Assembly (NCBI GenBank): GCA_030998225.1 | Contig: JAPYXD010000714.1 | Location: 3,906,001-3,970,000 of the forward strand | DNA length: 64,000 bases | Direction: 5' to 3' | From: Diplolepis rosae | Taxonomy: Eukaryota > Arthropoda > Insecta > Hymenoptera > Diplolepididae | In this document: piece by piece, positions 23,617 through 35,016 of the stretch | How the letters are laid out: the number at the start of each line of letters is the position of its first letter | Position numbering within the stretch: the first letter of the stretch is position 1 | The notes under the pieces: generated by a model | What the model saw: only the letters and a program-made list of their open reading frames with translations | Databases searched by the model: none | Told to the model about the DNA's origin: nothing | Translations under genes and position numbers: made by a program

Positions 23617-24431
23617 TGATTTCGGTGCGTATACGAGTTTTTATGCGTACACTCGAATCTAATCTAGTATTGTAGTTGTTTGCGGCTCTAGTCATTACTC
23701 TTGATATGTCACGACTAGTCCCGGCCATTTTGATTTTATCGGTCTTGTGTAGTAGTCAGTGCTAACGCTGTACGAAGAAGAAGTGTGAAGAAGAAGAATA
23801 AGAAATAGATTGCTTTCCGCTGTAAGACTAAATGCGCATGCGCAGTTCAATTTCTACATTGTATTCCTCTGTAACGGAATATACAACATTGCTTTACTCT
23901 CAGCTGTAACGGCAAAACGAGTTTCCGCGGCTGAGGCACATAAAATCCATTATCTCCAGTTCTAATAATCGGATTGATTCCGTCCTTCCACTATTTTACA
24001 TCATGTTATGTTAGCTTTTTAGTTGCACGCTAACATTATTTTTATATTCTCGTCATAAATGAGAAGGTATTAGTTTTATTATGTGAAAGATGATTTTCGA
24101 AATTTCCATCTAATCTTTACGCTTTGAGACCCCCTGAATCAGAAAAAACGGTTTTCACGAAAGTGTCTGTCTGTATGTCCATAATTTCTTGATTTTAAAA
24201 GTTCCATTCATCAAACAAAATATGTGAGATACAAAAAACTTGCCAGGTCTAAATAGAACGGAACGCAACGATCGAATCGCGCGCCCGAGGCGTGCTCAAA
24301 TTTGTGAGCGAAGCGAGCTGTGGCCGCTAAAAGTGTTTTGGCAAAGCGGGCTGAAAGTTTAATTGTTTAAATAAATTTTTCATGGTCGCCACCACAGTAT
24401 ATATTATTGTGCGAATAAATATATTTTTCAG
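23617..24431. other. No gene recognised
   Basis: Spacer. It includes another GC-rich GAGCGAAGCGAGC hairpin-like stretch near 24260-24320 and ends in a TTTTTCAG that could be a splice acceptor for the next feature. Confidence 0.4.
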
Positions 24432-26027
24432 GCAGAAAAAGTTGATGATTTTAACTCTGATGCCTTGAAAAATGATAAAGTGTTCAATGAAGATGATGGG
24501 GACAAGGATCACATCCCAGAAAGTCCCGTATAGTTTGAAGGTGATAAAGATGCGATTTCTGAAGCAATTGATGTAATAAAAAAGGGTTTGGACTTAATCA
24601 GAACTTTATCTACTAAAAAGAGAAAAGTTTCTCAAAAGTATTATTCGACTGAGAAAGTGAAAAAATCTGAAGTAATGTCAGAAAAAATTGTCCATACTTT
24701 TATTTATGTAAATGATATTAGCGTTGAGGAAACTGAATGAAATAATATATATTGCAAATCTTAAAAGACAAATTTAACGCAACCAAAGATTGTGCAACAC
24801 AAATGAACATCTTGACCTTTTTTAAAGAATGGTCTTTTTGAAAAATTCAACATCATTTTCCTTCCGTGACGATACACATGATCACTGTTGCAAAAAAACT
24901 GCCGAAAAACCAGTAATCTTAGCCAATCCTGTCCTGGAGAGCCATCTGTCACTAGAACAGTGCTGCCAGACTTACGGAAATCCCATAAGCTCTACGGGCT
25001 TTTAAAGGTCCATAATAAAAATACGGATTTCCCTACGGGTTTTTTATATATATACTGAAAAAATGTGTAGGTCTCTGTAATACCTTCTGTATCCAGATCG
25101 TATGCAGAACTTCATTGGTCGAAATTATGGAAAATACAATGCTTTTGATGGAATCGACCAATTAAATTCTTCGTTTTCGCATAAAATCAGCGAATCAGTA
25201 TTGAAGTGCACTTATTAGTCTTTAGCAAGAATTTTATATCTTTACGTTTAAATTTTATAGCGATCACTTAAAAAACAATTATTGTTGCTTCAGATATTTG
25301 AAACAACTAACAATCACAACATGACTTGGAAACCTGGATCTGCTACAATATGGTAATACATTCTCACGAATCACCGAAAGTTAGTTGATTAAGAGGGCAA
25401 AACACTATTGGCTCGATTTTCTGGAGCGTTCCCCCCACTAATTCCCCATGTTGTCTGTCTCTCTCGCACATGTACATTTCGACCACGTTTGCTTATGCCG
25501 CTCTCTCGCAGCCATAGACCTACGGAAAAATACGGATTTTCTCAGGCATTCCCCCACCATTTCTACGGATTTCCGAAAACAAATCTGGCAGCACTGCACT
25601 AGAAAAAGAAATAGTTAATTTGATAATAATCAGTATTTGTTAACTTGATGAGAATAGCCTTATGATGTCAGGGGAAAAGATCATGTTTCCGTGAAAGCAC
25701 ATAAAAAACGCGTTCACGTCCGAAAAAGATTACTGCAAATAAATTTAAAAGAACTTTATCAATTCCTCACGGAAAATTTCCCAGAAGTCAAAAGTAGTTT
25801 TTTCAAATTCGCATCTTTACAACCAAAACATTTCGTGCTAGCAGGTGCAAGTGGTATAGATTCAGTCAGTACAAGATACTACAGGCATAATAACGGCAAA
25901 ACTCGAATGAAAAGTTTCGTAATTACATCTGAATGTTTGCATTATAATATAATTGCTATTCATGTGTTATTAAAACATGTAAAAAATATTCAAGCAATTT
26001 CATTATTATTATTTTTTATCGATTAAC
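24432..26027 (+). pseudogene. Decayed transposon-type gene split by a MITE
   Basis: After a TTTTTCAG acceptor-like site the frame from 24432 reads AEKVDDFNSDALKNDK and stays open for 102 codons apart from a stop at 24531-24533. Further plus-strand coding sequence follows in other frames (KEWSF, KIQHHFPSV near 24820-24860), is interrupted at 24958 by a hAT-type MITE, and resumes after 25597 in register with the target duplication. The last frame (25691-26026) contains VHVRKRLLQINLKELYQFL and, near 25845, FVLAGASG, a block I associate with a large family of transposon-linked insect and cnidarian proteins of unknown function. In the intact relatives HSVCVC-type cysteines follow; here the frame departs. 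Non-functional. Confidence 0.5.
24958..25596. mobile_element. hAT-type MITE, 639 bp, 8-bp TSD
   Basis: Begins CAGTGCTGCCAGA and ends TCTGGCAGCACTG, a perfect 13-bp terminal inverted repeat. CACTAGAA flanks it on both sides (24950-24957 and 25597-25604), a perfect 8-bp target duplication as made by hAT transposases. Subterminal TACGGATTTCC-like sequence recurs near both ends. It has no transposase, so it is non-autonomous. The clean excision-ready join lies inside the decayed gene above, so insertion came after that gene arose. Confidence 0.9.
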
Positions 26028-26559
26028 AATAAAATATACTGTTAGAACGATGCTGAAAAACTAACATAACAAGGTGTAAAATGGCAAGAGAACGGAATCG
26101 ACCCGCTAATAGAACTGGAGGTAATGAATTTTGAATATTCAACAATCCATCAAACTATCGAAAATCCAAATTTACATATTTTTAAGATACACATTTACGA
26201 ACAAAATTCCGATATAAGTGTAATATACATTAATGAGAAGATACCAGATGCCATTTCATATCATTTGAAAAAATGATAACATTTTTTTCCTCCAAATCCG
26301 TAAGATTTTTCCAGGGGCTGAAGCGGAGATAATACTAGAAGCCGCGAGCATATATTCGCACGGCGCACTCAGAAACTATCTTTTTCTGAAAATTTTTAGA
26401 GAGCACTTTTCGATTTGTTTTTTAAAACTTCACCACCCTATTTCCTTTGTCCAATATGTTATAGTTCACCTTGTATACTTTATATAATTGATCTTGCAAT
26501 AGGGTTTAATTACGCTTGTGCGGACGAGAAGTCTAAATTTACGATTACTGAAAAAGGTA
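26028..26559. other. No gene recognised
   Basis: AT-rich spacer between the decayed gene and the mariner. Confidence 0.5.
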
Positions 26560-27224
26560 TTAGGTGCGCAACTAAGTTCCCGCTGTTTTTTTGATGGAAA
26601 TGCAACTTTATTGTGAAAACATGGTTACAAATGAATCATTCAAAGTATTGCCCATCGTTAGCTACAACTTTTGCCCATCTTTCTGGTAGAGCTCGAATAC
26701 CGTTACGGTAAAAGTGTACATCGTTTGAGGCTATCCACGAATCAAGCCATTTTTCGATGTCTTCATATGAGCGGAACAGCTGATCAGCCAGATCATGTGC
26801 CATCGACTGGAACAAGTAATAATCGGACGGCGCAATATCTGGGGAATACGGCAGGTGAGGTAGAACTTCCAATTTGAGCGTTTCCAGGTAGGTTTTAACG
26901 GGTTTAGCAACATGTGGCCGAGCGTTGTCATGCTGTAGAATCACTTTTTCGTGCCTCTGCTCGTATTGTGGCCGTTTTTCGCGTAGTGCTCGGCTTAAAT
27001 GCATCAATTGAGTTCGATGCCCTTCCCCAGTGATGGTTTCGTTCAGTTTCAACAGCTCATAATAAATACCATCAGCGTCTTCGAAGGCCTTCCTTCACGC
27101 GGACGGTTTTTGTTTACCATGTGTCTAAGCTTAGTTCATGACGTTTTGGATATGTCAAAATTTACCAGCGCTTACTGCTGGAGCCATCTATTGACAAACA
27201 GCGGGAACTTAGTTGCGTACCTAA
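26560..27224 (-). mobile_element. Internally deleted mariner, 665 bp, with TIRs and TA duplication
   Basis: TIR tips TTAGGTGCGCAACTAAG at 26560 and CTTAGTTGCGTACCTAA ending 27224, flanked by TA (26558-26559 and 27225-27226). Minus-strand frame 27052-26636 encodes the C-terminal part of a mariner transposase: HDNARPHVA (second catalytic Asp) and YSPDIAPSDYYLF (third Asp), 34 residues apart as in DD34D mariners, ending ANDGQYFE. The N-terminal helix-turn-helix half and the first Asp are deleted, so the element cannot move by itself but its TIRs could be mobilised by a related transposase. Confidence 0.9.
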
Positions 27225-27847
27225 TATAATCTTTGAAGGCCATGGATCAACCAGACCATATAATCGATATAATGATTATTTTGTCTGTAAACTTTTGTCT
27301 TTACAAAATAAGATATCAAATCAAAAATTTATGAGAACAATAAAAAGGGACTGAGGAAGGTCTGTCAACACTAAGATTTGTTAAATTAGAAAAAAAATTG
27401 TTTGAAAAATATTTTTTCATACTTATAAAAATTGGAGAGTTGACAGACCTTTCTTATCCAATACTTTCCGTACATCCGATTCTTAAAGTAATAACTCAAA
27501 TGGATTTTCTGTGGCAGATAAACGTAAAAGTAAGATCAAGGTATGTTTATCTGCTATAGAAAATCCACTTGTGTCGTTAATTGAATAATGGGCGGGGTGA
27601 AATGTATTGTACATAATCATGTCCATGATATGTCCTTAAAGTCATCAGTTATAAACAACTAAGTGAAAGCTCTGAAATGCATAAATAATTTTACAAACCC
27701 CCACCAGTCCATGATCGCAAAACTACATTGAAACATTATAAATTATGTTTAATTACATACTTCTTACACTCTTTGTATTAGAAAACTAAACAATTTAACA
27801 GGAATGAATGAAAAATATTTAAAATGTATATATAACCACACGTGTTT
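27225..27847. other. No gene recognised
   Basis: AT-rich spacer that includes the presumed 3' UTR of the TfIIF-alpha exon on the minus strand. An imperfect inverted pair around 27495-27570 (GGATTTTCTGTGGCAGATAAAC and its near-complement) could form a hairpin. Confidence 0.4.
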
Positions 27848-28061
27848 TCAATTAGGCTGTGCCTTGATGGAAAGGTACATTTTGTTCTTGATTGTTTGTT
27901 TCATGGGATTGATTCTCTTAAGAATGCCAGTCATTGTATTGACTAATTGCTCAGACGTCAGGCCAGTCTTTTTAGATTTGAACTTCTGCAAGAGCTCTGT
28001 TGTTGTCATGGGTTTCCTCATGAGATAACGCCTAACCGCCTCTTCCGTTATTCCGGATTCG
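27848..28061 (-). CDS. TfIIFalpha: TfIIF-alpha (RAP74) terminal exon, winged-helix domain
   Basis: The last coding exon of the large subunit of general transcription factor IIF, which works with RNA polymerase II in initiation and elongation in the nucleus. A splice acceptor (TTTTAATTACAG read on the minus strand, ending at 28062) precedes the exon. The 70 codons read SGITEEAVRRYLMRKPMTTT, then LLQKFKSKKTGL, QLVNTMTGILKRINP and NKMYLS before a TGA at 27850-27848. This is the RAP74 C-terminal winged helix, which in other animals binds the FCP1 phosphatase tail. It is intact and highly conserved, in contrast to everything around it. Upstream exons should lie on the minus strand above 28061; none is recognisable before the LINE at 29572-35002, which may sit in the preceding intron. 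A retroposed fragment is unlikely because the acceptor and intron-like flank are kept. Confidence 0.85.
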
Positions 28062-29557
28062 CTGTAATTAAAACATGACATATAGAAAACGAAAGTGAAA
28101 TAAGGTTCATTCAAGTAAATCAAATATAAAATTCCCATAGTGCAATTCCATATAAATAGAAGGATACTGGTGTCTGAAGGACGGAGTGAAAGTTAAGTAA
28201 GCTTTATCTTGACGCGTACGCGCAAAGTATGGTAAGATTCTACTTGCAATCATTTGATTGTTTGTGGCACTGCGTTCAGAACTATGCTACATGATATGGA
28301 ATCGCGATCATCATTCCACTGCCTATTTCTTTAGTGTAATACAAAGTAAATGTATCAATTTTTATATTTCAGGTTTATTCAAGCATTTTGAAAATAATTA
28401 AAAAATTTTATTATTTAATTTTCTCAATAACATGGTCAATTAAAATTCTACTTGTTTTTGGTCTTAGAGTGAAAAAAAGTAATTTTTGGTAGATTTTGAT
28501 ACACTGATTAGGAATCGGACCCCAACAATATTGTATCACGTCAAGTTCTTGAAATTAAAGGTACAAAAAGGCCGCTTTTGGCCATTTTGATAATCTGTAG
28601 AATCTGCAGCAATTTTTATAAGTAATGTCACTCATATTTTTTCTAAGTATTGCGATAATCTGTAAAAGTAGCAATTTCCCATAAGTATTCTAACTCATAT
28701 TTTCTTAAATTGTGATTATGCACCTTTAAGATGCTTTTTTATTTACCTTGATCCAAATTCTTTTCGCGGGCACTGTACTTTTCTGGAATCACGACACGCA
28801 TTCATTATATTTTGTGGCGCACAAAATGCCTAAGTTTTTCCGAACTTTATTTAAACTCTTTTGAATTGCGCTGCACTGTTGTTTTGCAATGTACCATATA
28901 TGTTGTGAAATAGTATACTACGGGCCTAGGCGCACAATGAGGGTTATTGCGTGACGAGCGACAATGCTCGCAGGGGATCGAAGCCAAGGCGTAGTCGAGG
29001 CGTAGGTGAGGCGTAGTCGAGGTATAGCCGATGCGTAGTCGAGGCTACTAAAGGTGAGTTCAAGCGCATATACCCTAAGTAGCATATATTCAAAATGTGG
29101 TACACAAAAGAAAAAGTTCTTTGAAGTTCAGAGAACTAATTCTAGATTAGCGGATTTAGCGAGATTTAGGAACGGACTAGCACCTCTGTGTGTTTATGGA
29201 TACTGAGATGCGCAAAGACGTTCCAAATTTAATCTCAGGTGTGCTAATATATTACACTCTAAAAAAATTTTATAGCTTTTAAAGTTAACCTCGATTTAAA
29301 AATGTTCAATAATTTGTAAATAAAGATACATGAAAGAATGTTAAAAACTTTCATAGGAAATAAATTGGAGGTATTACGGAAATAAATTCGGAGTATTAAG
29401 TGTTTGTGAATCCCTTGTATTACAAATTTTTGAGAACAATTCTCTAAAATCTTGTGTATTCATCACTGCGGAGGCATAAGTAAGGTAAAAGCATCAATAG
29501 CCGGACAGAACCATGAATTTTTCTCAAAATTACAGATTTATGAATCACTGAAGAAAA
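28062..29557. other. Intron-like or spacer DNA with repeat fragments
   Basis: No exons recognised. It includes the second hairpin repeat (28909-29047) and, at 29110-29160, a stretch (TTCTAGATTAGCGG) whose reverse complement recurs near 40195-40240. Confidence 0.4.
28909..29047. repeat. Hairpin repeat element (copy 2, partial)
   Basis: Shares CCTAGGCGCACAATGAGGG, TTGCGTGACGAGCGACAATG and the GTAGTCGAGGC units with 23389-23616, but lacks the right arm. Good evidence that both derive from one repeat family. Confidence 0.8.
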
Positions 29558-29568
29558 AGAAATTTCTC

Positions 29569-29571
<3 letters not shown>
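29558..29571 (+). repeat. 14-bp target-site duplication, left
   Basis: AGAAATTTCTCTAC, identical to 35003-35016. The pair brackets the full-length R1-clade LINE. Confidence 0.9.
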
Positions 29572-29599
<28 letters not shown>

Positions 29600-29838
29600 G
29601 TGAGGAGGAAAAATGGCAAAATCTTTTATAGACGTTGTACAGGGCTCTCCTAGGACGGGTCTAGGCATACCTGTTAAAACCGGAAGCTCGGAACTTCCAC
29701 CCGCGGCCACACGCCCACTAGGATAACCGACCAGCCGCGCCACCCAGGGGAGAAACAAACAGATTCCTCCCCCGAACGACGCGGACAGTCAAGTCTACCC
29801 GAGACGCAGGACCGCGGGTGCAGGCCCCGATGCGATTT

Positions 29839-32800
29839 CTACTGGCCCTCCCTGTTGTTTCGCTCCCGACGCCCATCAAGTTCTCTCGTCTTCATCACAA
29901 GTGTGACGAATGACTCGAAGAGCGTCCAGAACCGCCCAGACTGGAGCATGAGGGGGACCATCGTGTCAGGAGTAAGTTCGGAACCCACCGCCTGACCGAG
30001 GACCCCCCTAGCCACAACCCATTTTGCGCAGACGAAGAGTGCGTGCTCTGCGTTATCCACCGGTGAATCGCAGTAGCAACACGTCTCCTCGTCTCTCTTC
30101 TTAACGCGCCTCAGGTACGCGTTAAAACAGCCATGGCCCGAGAGCGCTTGTGCCAAGTAAAAGCCGACTTCCCCGTGCTTTCTGTTCAGCCAGGTGGCGA
30201 GCTCCGGGATCAGGCGGTAGGTCCATCTCCCTGTCTGCTCACTATGCCATCTCATCTGCCATTTCTCGACGAGTCTGCGCCTTCCATCCTTGCGGATGGC
30301 CTCCTTCGCGCGAGCGATATCCTGCAGGTCGGCGCAGGTAAGCTCCTTGCGAAGCTGAAAGGTTTCCTGACTTTCCTCCGCCAATAAATCTATTGGCGAG
30401 ACGCTCGCCAGGACCAGCACAGCGCTCGTCGAGATAGTTCTATATGCCGAAACTATTCTCAGCGCGACAAGTCTCTGCGCCGAGAACAGCTTCTTCTGGA
30501 TAGCATGGTTTTGCAAGGCATTGACCCAGACCGGAGCTGCATAAAGCAGCTTCGAATGGACCACGGTCGCCACCAATCTTCTTTTCGCTTCCCTGGGTCC
30601 ACCAATGTTTGGCATAAGCCGAGCCAAGTTTGCTCCACATTGGATGGCTTTGGCAGCTGCGATCTTTAGGTGTTCGCCAAAGCTAAGCCTACGATCCAGC
30701 TGCACCCCCAGGTACTTAATGCTTGTTTTCCACTCGACTTCATGATCTCCGAGAACGATCCTCGGGTATTGGAAGGATCTCCTGTCCGTAACGAGCAAAG
30801 CCTCGGTTTTCTCAGGGGCAATTGTAAGACCTCTGCCTTCCAACCAGCGCTTCGCTCGCCACAGACTTTCATTGATCCTCAGCTCTAGGATTCCGACGTC
30901 GTCAGCGGCGCACACAACAAGTGCGTCATCCGCGAAGCCGACGATGCTCGTTACAGCAGGCAGGTCCATGCGCAGGAAATCGTCGTACATAACGTTCCAA
31001 ACGAGTGGACCGACCCGCGACCCTTGAGGGGCGCCACATGTCATCTCCTCCTTGAGAGACCATTTGTCGCCCTCATATATCACCCACCTGTCGCTTAGAT
31101 AGTCATCTATCATTAGCAACAGGTAGTCTGGAACCTTTTTCCGCACCATCGCCTCGATGCAGATGTTCCATCTCGCGGTATTGAACGCATTGCGTATGTC
31201 AATGCTAATCAACGAACAGAATCCCTTACGCTTACCAGTTCCTTTTCTTGCATTTGTGGCGATGTTAAACACAGCTTAGATGGCGTCCACAGTGGACCTG
31301 CCTTTCCTGAATCCGAACTGGTTTTCCGAGAGCCCGTTCTCCCCGACCAAGAGAGCCTGAAACCGTTGTAGAATCAACTCCTCCAGAAGCTTCCCCATCG
31401 TATCCAATAGGCATATTGGTCTATACGACGAGGCAACCCCTAGAGGTTTGTTGCCCTTCCTCAGCAGGACCAACCTCTGCTTCTTCCAATCTGCGAAGAA
31501 CCTCCCCTCCCGAAGACAGGAGTTAAAGGCATCTAGGAGGATCCCTGGGTACGCCCCGATCACCTCTTTGAGGATCTCGTTCGGCACCCCGTCGATACCC
31601 GGCGCTGTATTTGCCTTAAGCCTTCCACCCGCTCTCTTTAGTTCTTCGAGAGTGAAGAGTTCTTCGCGCCGGACCACGCAGGAACTTCGGTCCTGTCGTT
31701 GGAACGGCTCCACGTGTGGAAACAAGCTACACACAATGTACTGGACTCGATCGGGATTATCCAGGCCCGGGGTCTTTCTTCTAGCCACCAAGCTCTTGGT
31801 GACTATTTTAAAGGCGAGACCCCATGGGTCCTTCTCGACCTCACCGATCAAGTCTTTCCAGCATTGAAGTCGGCTTTTCTTTATGCCTCGTCTCAAAGCT
31901 GTTTTTGCCCCTTTCTATGCCTCGTGCAGCGTAGCATCCCCCTTTGAACGGGTGAATTTTCGCCGCGCTGCGAGGCATTCTCGACGTAGGGCTGCCAACT
32001 GGTCGTTCCACCAGTACATCGAACCCTTGGCTTGCCTGCGCTCACGGCGAGGCATCGAGTAGTCGCAAGCCGCGACCACCTTCTGTCTCACCGAGCGCAC
32101 AGCAGCTTCAAACGACCCAGCAGGGCAGAGCCAACCAAGCTCATCGATGAGCCTGGTTTCTTCGAGGTGTTCGCGAAGTCTTTCCCTGCTGAGTCGTCTC
32201 GTGTTCCAGGAGGGGCTCCTTCCTTCGCCGCCCCTTCCCTTATCCACCGCCTGACACCGTTGTTCTAGTGTGAATTCGATGCACCGGTGGTCACTCAAGG
32301 TTATTACCTCGAGGACCGACCAGTTGCTTATCCTTGAAGCGAGGCGAGGTGCGGCAATTGTGAGATCAATTATTGACCCCCCCGCTCCTCGTCTGAACGT
32401 AAATTCCCCGCCCTGATTCAGGACGATCAGTTCGTTCCTAGCGACCATCTCGCCAACCAAGATTCCCCTCCTATCTAGGCGGGCTTCACCCCACTCGGGC
32501 GACTTACTGTTGAAGTCCCCCCCTATGAGGGATCGGCCAATGGCCTCACGGAGGCTTTACTCAAGGAGGAGGACCTGGGTCTCAAAGACATCGAAGGTAT
32601 CGCCGGGGGAGAAGTAGCAGCTTTACACACGCACACCCGCCACCTCCTCCCAGACGAACCCCGCGTCGGTCTCCAGGAAGTCCCCGACGCCCAAATCAGG
32701 GTTACAAACAAGGATGCCGGCCCTCCTTGATGCATCCTGATACCCAGCAGAGTTTTCGGACCACTTGTACTGCTCACTAATGAGCAGCACATCAGCCCCC

Positions 32801-32982
32801 CTCTCCCTGGCAGTCTGCATCAGGAGGTCCTGGGCATCCTTCCCCCTTCCGAGGTTGAGCTGCAGGAATTTCAATTCCTGCCTCTCAACCTCCGAAGCTC
32901 TTCCCGGAAGACCGGGCAGGAGCCGCTCCCCGACACATGGGCGACATCTTTGTCGCCCCTGTCTGCGCATGACAGGCGCCAT
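29839..32982 (-). pseudogene. R1-clade ORF2: endonuclease, RT and CCHC finger
   Basis: One frame of 1048 codons, broken only by stops at 32625-32623, 32559-32557, 31917-31915 and 31278-31276. Order of domains: APE-type endonuclease (LKFLQLNLGRGKDAQDLL and ISEQYKW near the start; GGDFNSKSPEWG about 140 codons in; LSDHRCIEF near its end), linker with MYWWNDQL, then reverse transcriptase (TAPGIDGVP, SSYRPICLLDT, SENQFGFRKGRSTVDA, GAPQGSRVGPLVWN and the catalytic FADDALVV), thumb with EKTEALLV, and a C-terminal CYCDSPVDNAEHALFVC knuckle. It nicks target DNA and copies the RNA in place. It overlaps ORF1 by about 112 bases in another frame, so translation may rely on reinitiation or shift. The four nonsense codons mean it is not autonomous now. 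Confidence 0.93.
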
Positions 32983-34202
32983 GGTGGCGCCTTACAGGTC
33001 CCGGCCAGGTGTCCCGTGGCGCCGCATCTCCAACAGGCGTTTTTCCTGTCGGGGTTGCTGCAGCCCCGGGACCCGTGGCCGTACCCAAGGCACCTGAAGC
33101 AGCGGGCGACTTCCAGGTGCTCGCGAATGCGGCACTCTACCCACCCGATCCTCAACTTACCTAGCTGAAGCAGACGCGCGGCGTCTGCCTCAGCTAGCCG
33201 GATCACTGCAGTCTTCACCCCACCAAATCGGGTGAAGAGCCTACAGGACCCCTCAAAAGCTGGTCTGCCCAATGCCAAGCACAGGGCAGACACAACCTCT
33301 TCTTTTTCAACGGTCTCGTCGAGGTCCCTAATTTCGAAGGACCTCGTCGAGACCAGGGCTGAAATTTGCGCCCTTTCCCCGACTGCCAGGTCGAGCTCCT
33401 TTCGGAAGGCCGAAACGTCTCCCCCCTTTTTGAGGACCAAAAGGACTTCTTCCTTCCTGGTCCTCCGGATAGACAGGACCTCAAGTCCTGATTCTGGGGG
33501 TCGATCTTCGCCTTCATTTCCCTCAAGATGTCGGCGTAGGACTGGCCGTCCTTCGCCGTCACCTTGATGGCGTCGCCCGACCTCGGGGCCCGGGAGCGCC
33601 TCGGCAACTTTCCCTTTGTTTTGTGTTCCTGCGCAGAGGGCACAGGAACCTCTTTCTTCTTCTTCTCTTTTTTTTTTCTTCTTCTTCTTCTTCTCCACCA
33701 GCTGCCATTCCCCATCCTTTTTCGGGGTCTGGCCTCTGGTGGCCGCAGCATAAGACGGCGATATGCCGCCCTTCCCTTTCTTGGAAAGCCGATCTTCGGG
33801 GGGAGAAGAAGCAACCCTCTTCTCCCCCTTTGTCAGCTTCTTGGGGGTATCTCTCAGAGACGCAGAGCGCAATCTCCGGAAGATACCCATCTTTTTTGAG
33901 GCGGGGTGGGATTCCAGCTTCTTCTTGATTTCCATCCCGCTTTCTACAAGACATTTATGGGTGTTGAGCATTCCGCTCAACACCTCTGATGCCTCGTTAA
34001 CACTGTCCTTTACGTGGCCAGGGTTATTTCTCAGCATACCCTGCTGGATGACACTCAGAGCCCTGGACAACTTTTCCATTTTTGTGCTTTGCTCCTTCAG
34101 GAGCTGAAGGACGTCTTTCCATCCCTCAGCCCCTGGAGAAGTGTGTGAGGGCGTATCTGACGCCTTCACCTCTTCACCTCCTTTATTTTTAAAAACATTC
34201 AT
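32871..34202 (-). pseudogene. R1-clade ORF1 (gag-like) with compensating frameshifts
   Basis: A 443-codon open frame from ATG 34202. Residues 1-170 are charged with a coiled-coil look (EQSTKMEKLSRALSVIQQGM). A lysine-rich run near residues 165-175 (A-rich on the element strand, near 33680) is followed by a stretch that does not look like ORF1; the conserved DGQSYADILREMKAKI block lies in the neighbouring frame (33580-33500), and the original frame resumes at about 33490. So an insertion in the homopolymer tract is offset by a second indel about 190 bases on. The C-terminal part holds CFRCLGYGHGSRGC and CWRCGATGHLAGTC, two CCHC knuckles for RNA binding, as in R1 gag-like proteins. The altered window of about 60 residues may disable it. 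Confidence 0.88.
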
Positions 34203-35002
34203 ATCAAAACTGTCGTGTCTTAAGACGGTTCGCCCATCATGGGAGCCCTACCGCAGTAGGGCTACTATCCCCGCCTATATGGATCCCTAGTTATGTGCGT
34301 CGAAACCGAGAAGCGGCTTATCGGATGGTCGATCCTATCGGCACATTAGATGTAACTAGTAAAAGGTTACGGGGTAGGCCCGCGCCATAATGATGCTAAA
34401 GGTTTAACGTCACCCCTATCGACCGAGCGGTGCCGAGTCCGCCCCGAGACCGACCCGGACTTCAGGCTAGACGGTGTGCGATTTATCCTACGCAGCGTCG
34501 GATATAAGGAAATACTGACCAGGTAATCCTTCATTCCTGCGCCCGGACGTCCATGATTTCAACCCCGACATTGGCTCCAGACAGTAGGATCGTGAGCGGT
34601 TTTCCCAGATTAACATGTGGTTTCACGGGATCTTTGCCCTTCGCGGTCGAACACCGGAGGGACTTACGGTTACCCATATTACTTCCACAGAGGTGAGGTA
34701 CTGACATCGCGTCCTACCCTGGTCGAGAGGCTACTACTCCTCCCTTGGCTAGTCTATCGGGAATATCCACCAGGCGCCGGCCGCAGCCTCATTCACTCAG
34801 CGTCCCATTCATTCTGGTATGTGTGGGTGTCGGTGTCGTGCATCATGCGTTCACCTCGGCGAGACCCTGCCCGCCCACAGAACGCTCTCTCGGTTGTTAG
34901 GTGTGTTGTGTTTAGTGTCGCTGTAATGTGTTGTGTCATGTTGCTGTCTGTGTGCCCCCTCCTCCTTTCTCATCCGGGCTTGGGACCGGCAATGGCGAAG
35001 TT
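34203..35002 (-). promoter_or_regulatory. 5' UTR and internal promoter region of LINE copy C
   Basis: About 800 bp between the element start and ORF1, GC-richer than the flanks, with no ORF1/ORF2-related coding sequence. By analogy with other R1-clade LINEs it should hold the promoter and perhaps a 5' structural region; no specific element was identified. The plus-strand open frame at 34617 is a shadow. Confidence 0.5.
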
Positions 35003-35016
35003 AGAAATTTCTCTAC
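35003..35016 (+). repeat. 14-bp target-site duplication, right
   Basis: AGAAATTTCTCTAC, partner of 29558-29571. It fixes the 5' end of the LINE at 35002. Confidence 0.9.

Larger units (their letters stand above)
29572..35002 (-). mobile_element. Full-length R1-clade LINE (copy C), 5.43 kb
   Basis: Complete non-LTR retrotransposon in minus orientation: 28-T run at 29572-29599 (poly-A on the element strand), 3' UTR, ORF2 (32982-29839), ORF1 (34202-32871) and a GC-rich 5' UTR of about 800 bp to 35002. Perfect 14-bp target duplications flank it; 14 bp is the size R1 elements make. The target AGAAATTTCTCTAC is not the 28S rDNA site, so this lineage inserts elsewhere. Base composition is far more GC-rich than the surroundings. 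ORF2 carries only four stop codons and no frameshift, so insertion is fairly recent. Copies A, B, D and E in this window belong to the same or sister families. Confidence 0.95.

Noticed and set aside
33564..33954. Long plus-strand frames opposite LINE ORF1
   Set aside because: Antisense shadows of the GC-rich LINE, without any family pattern.
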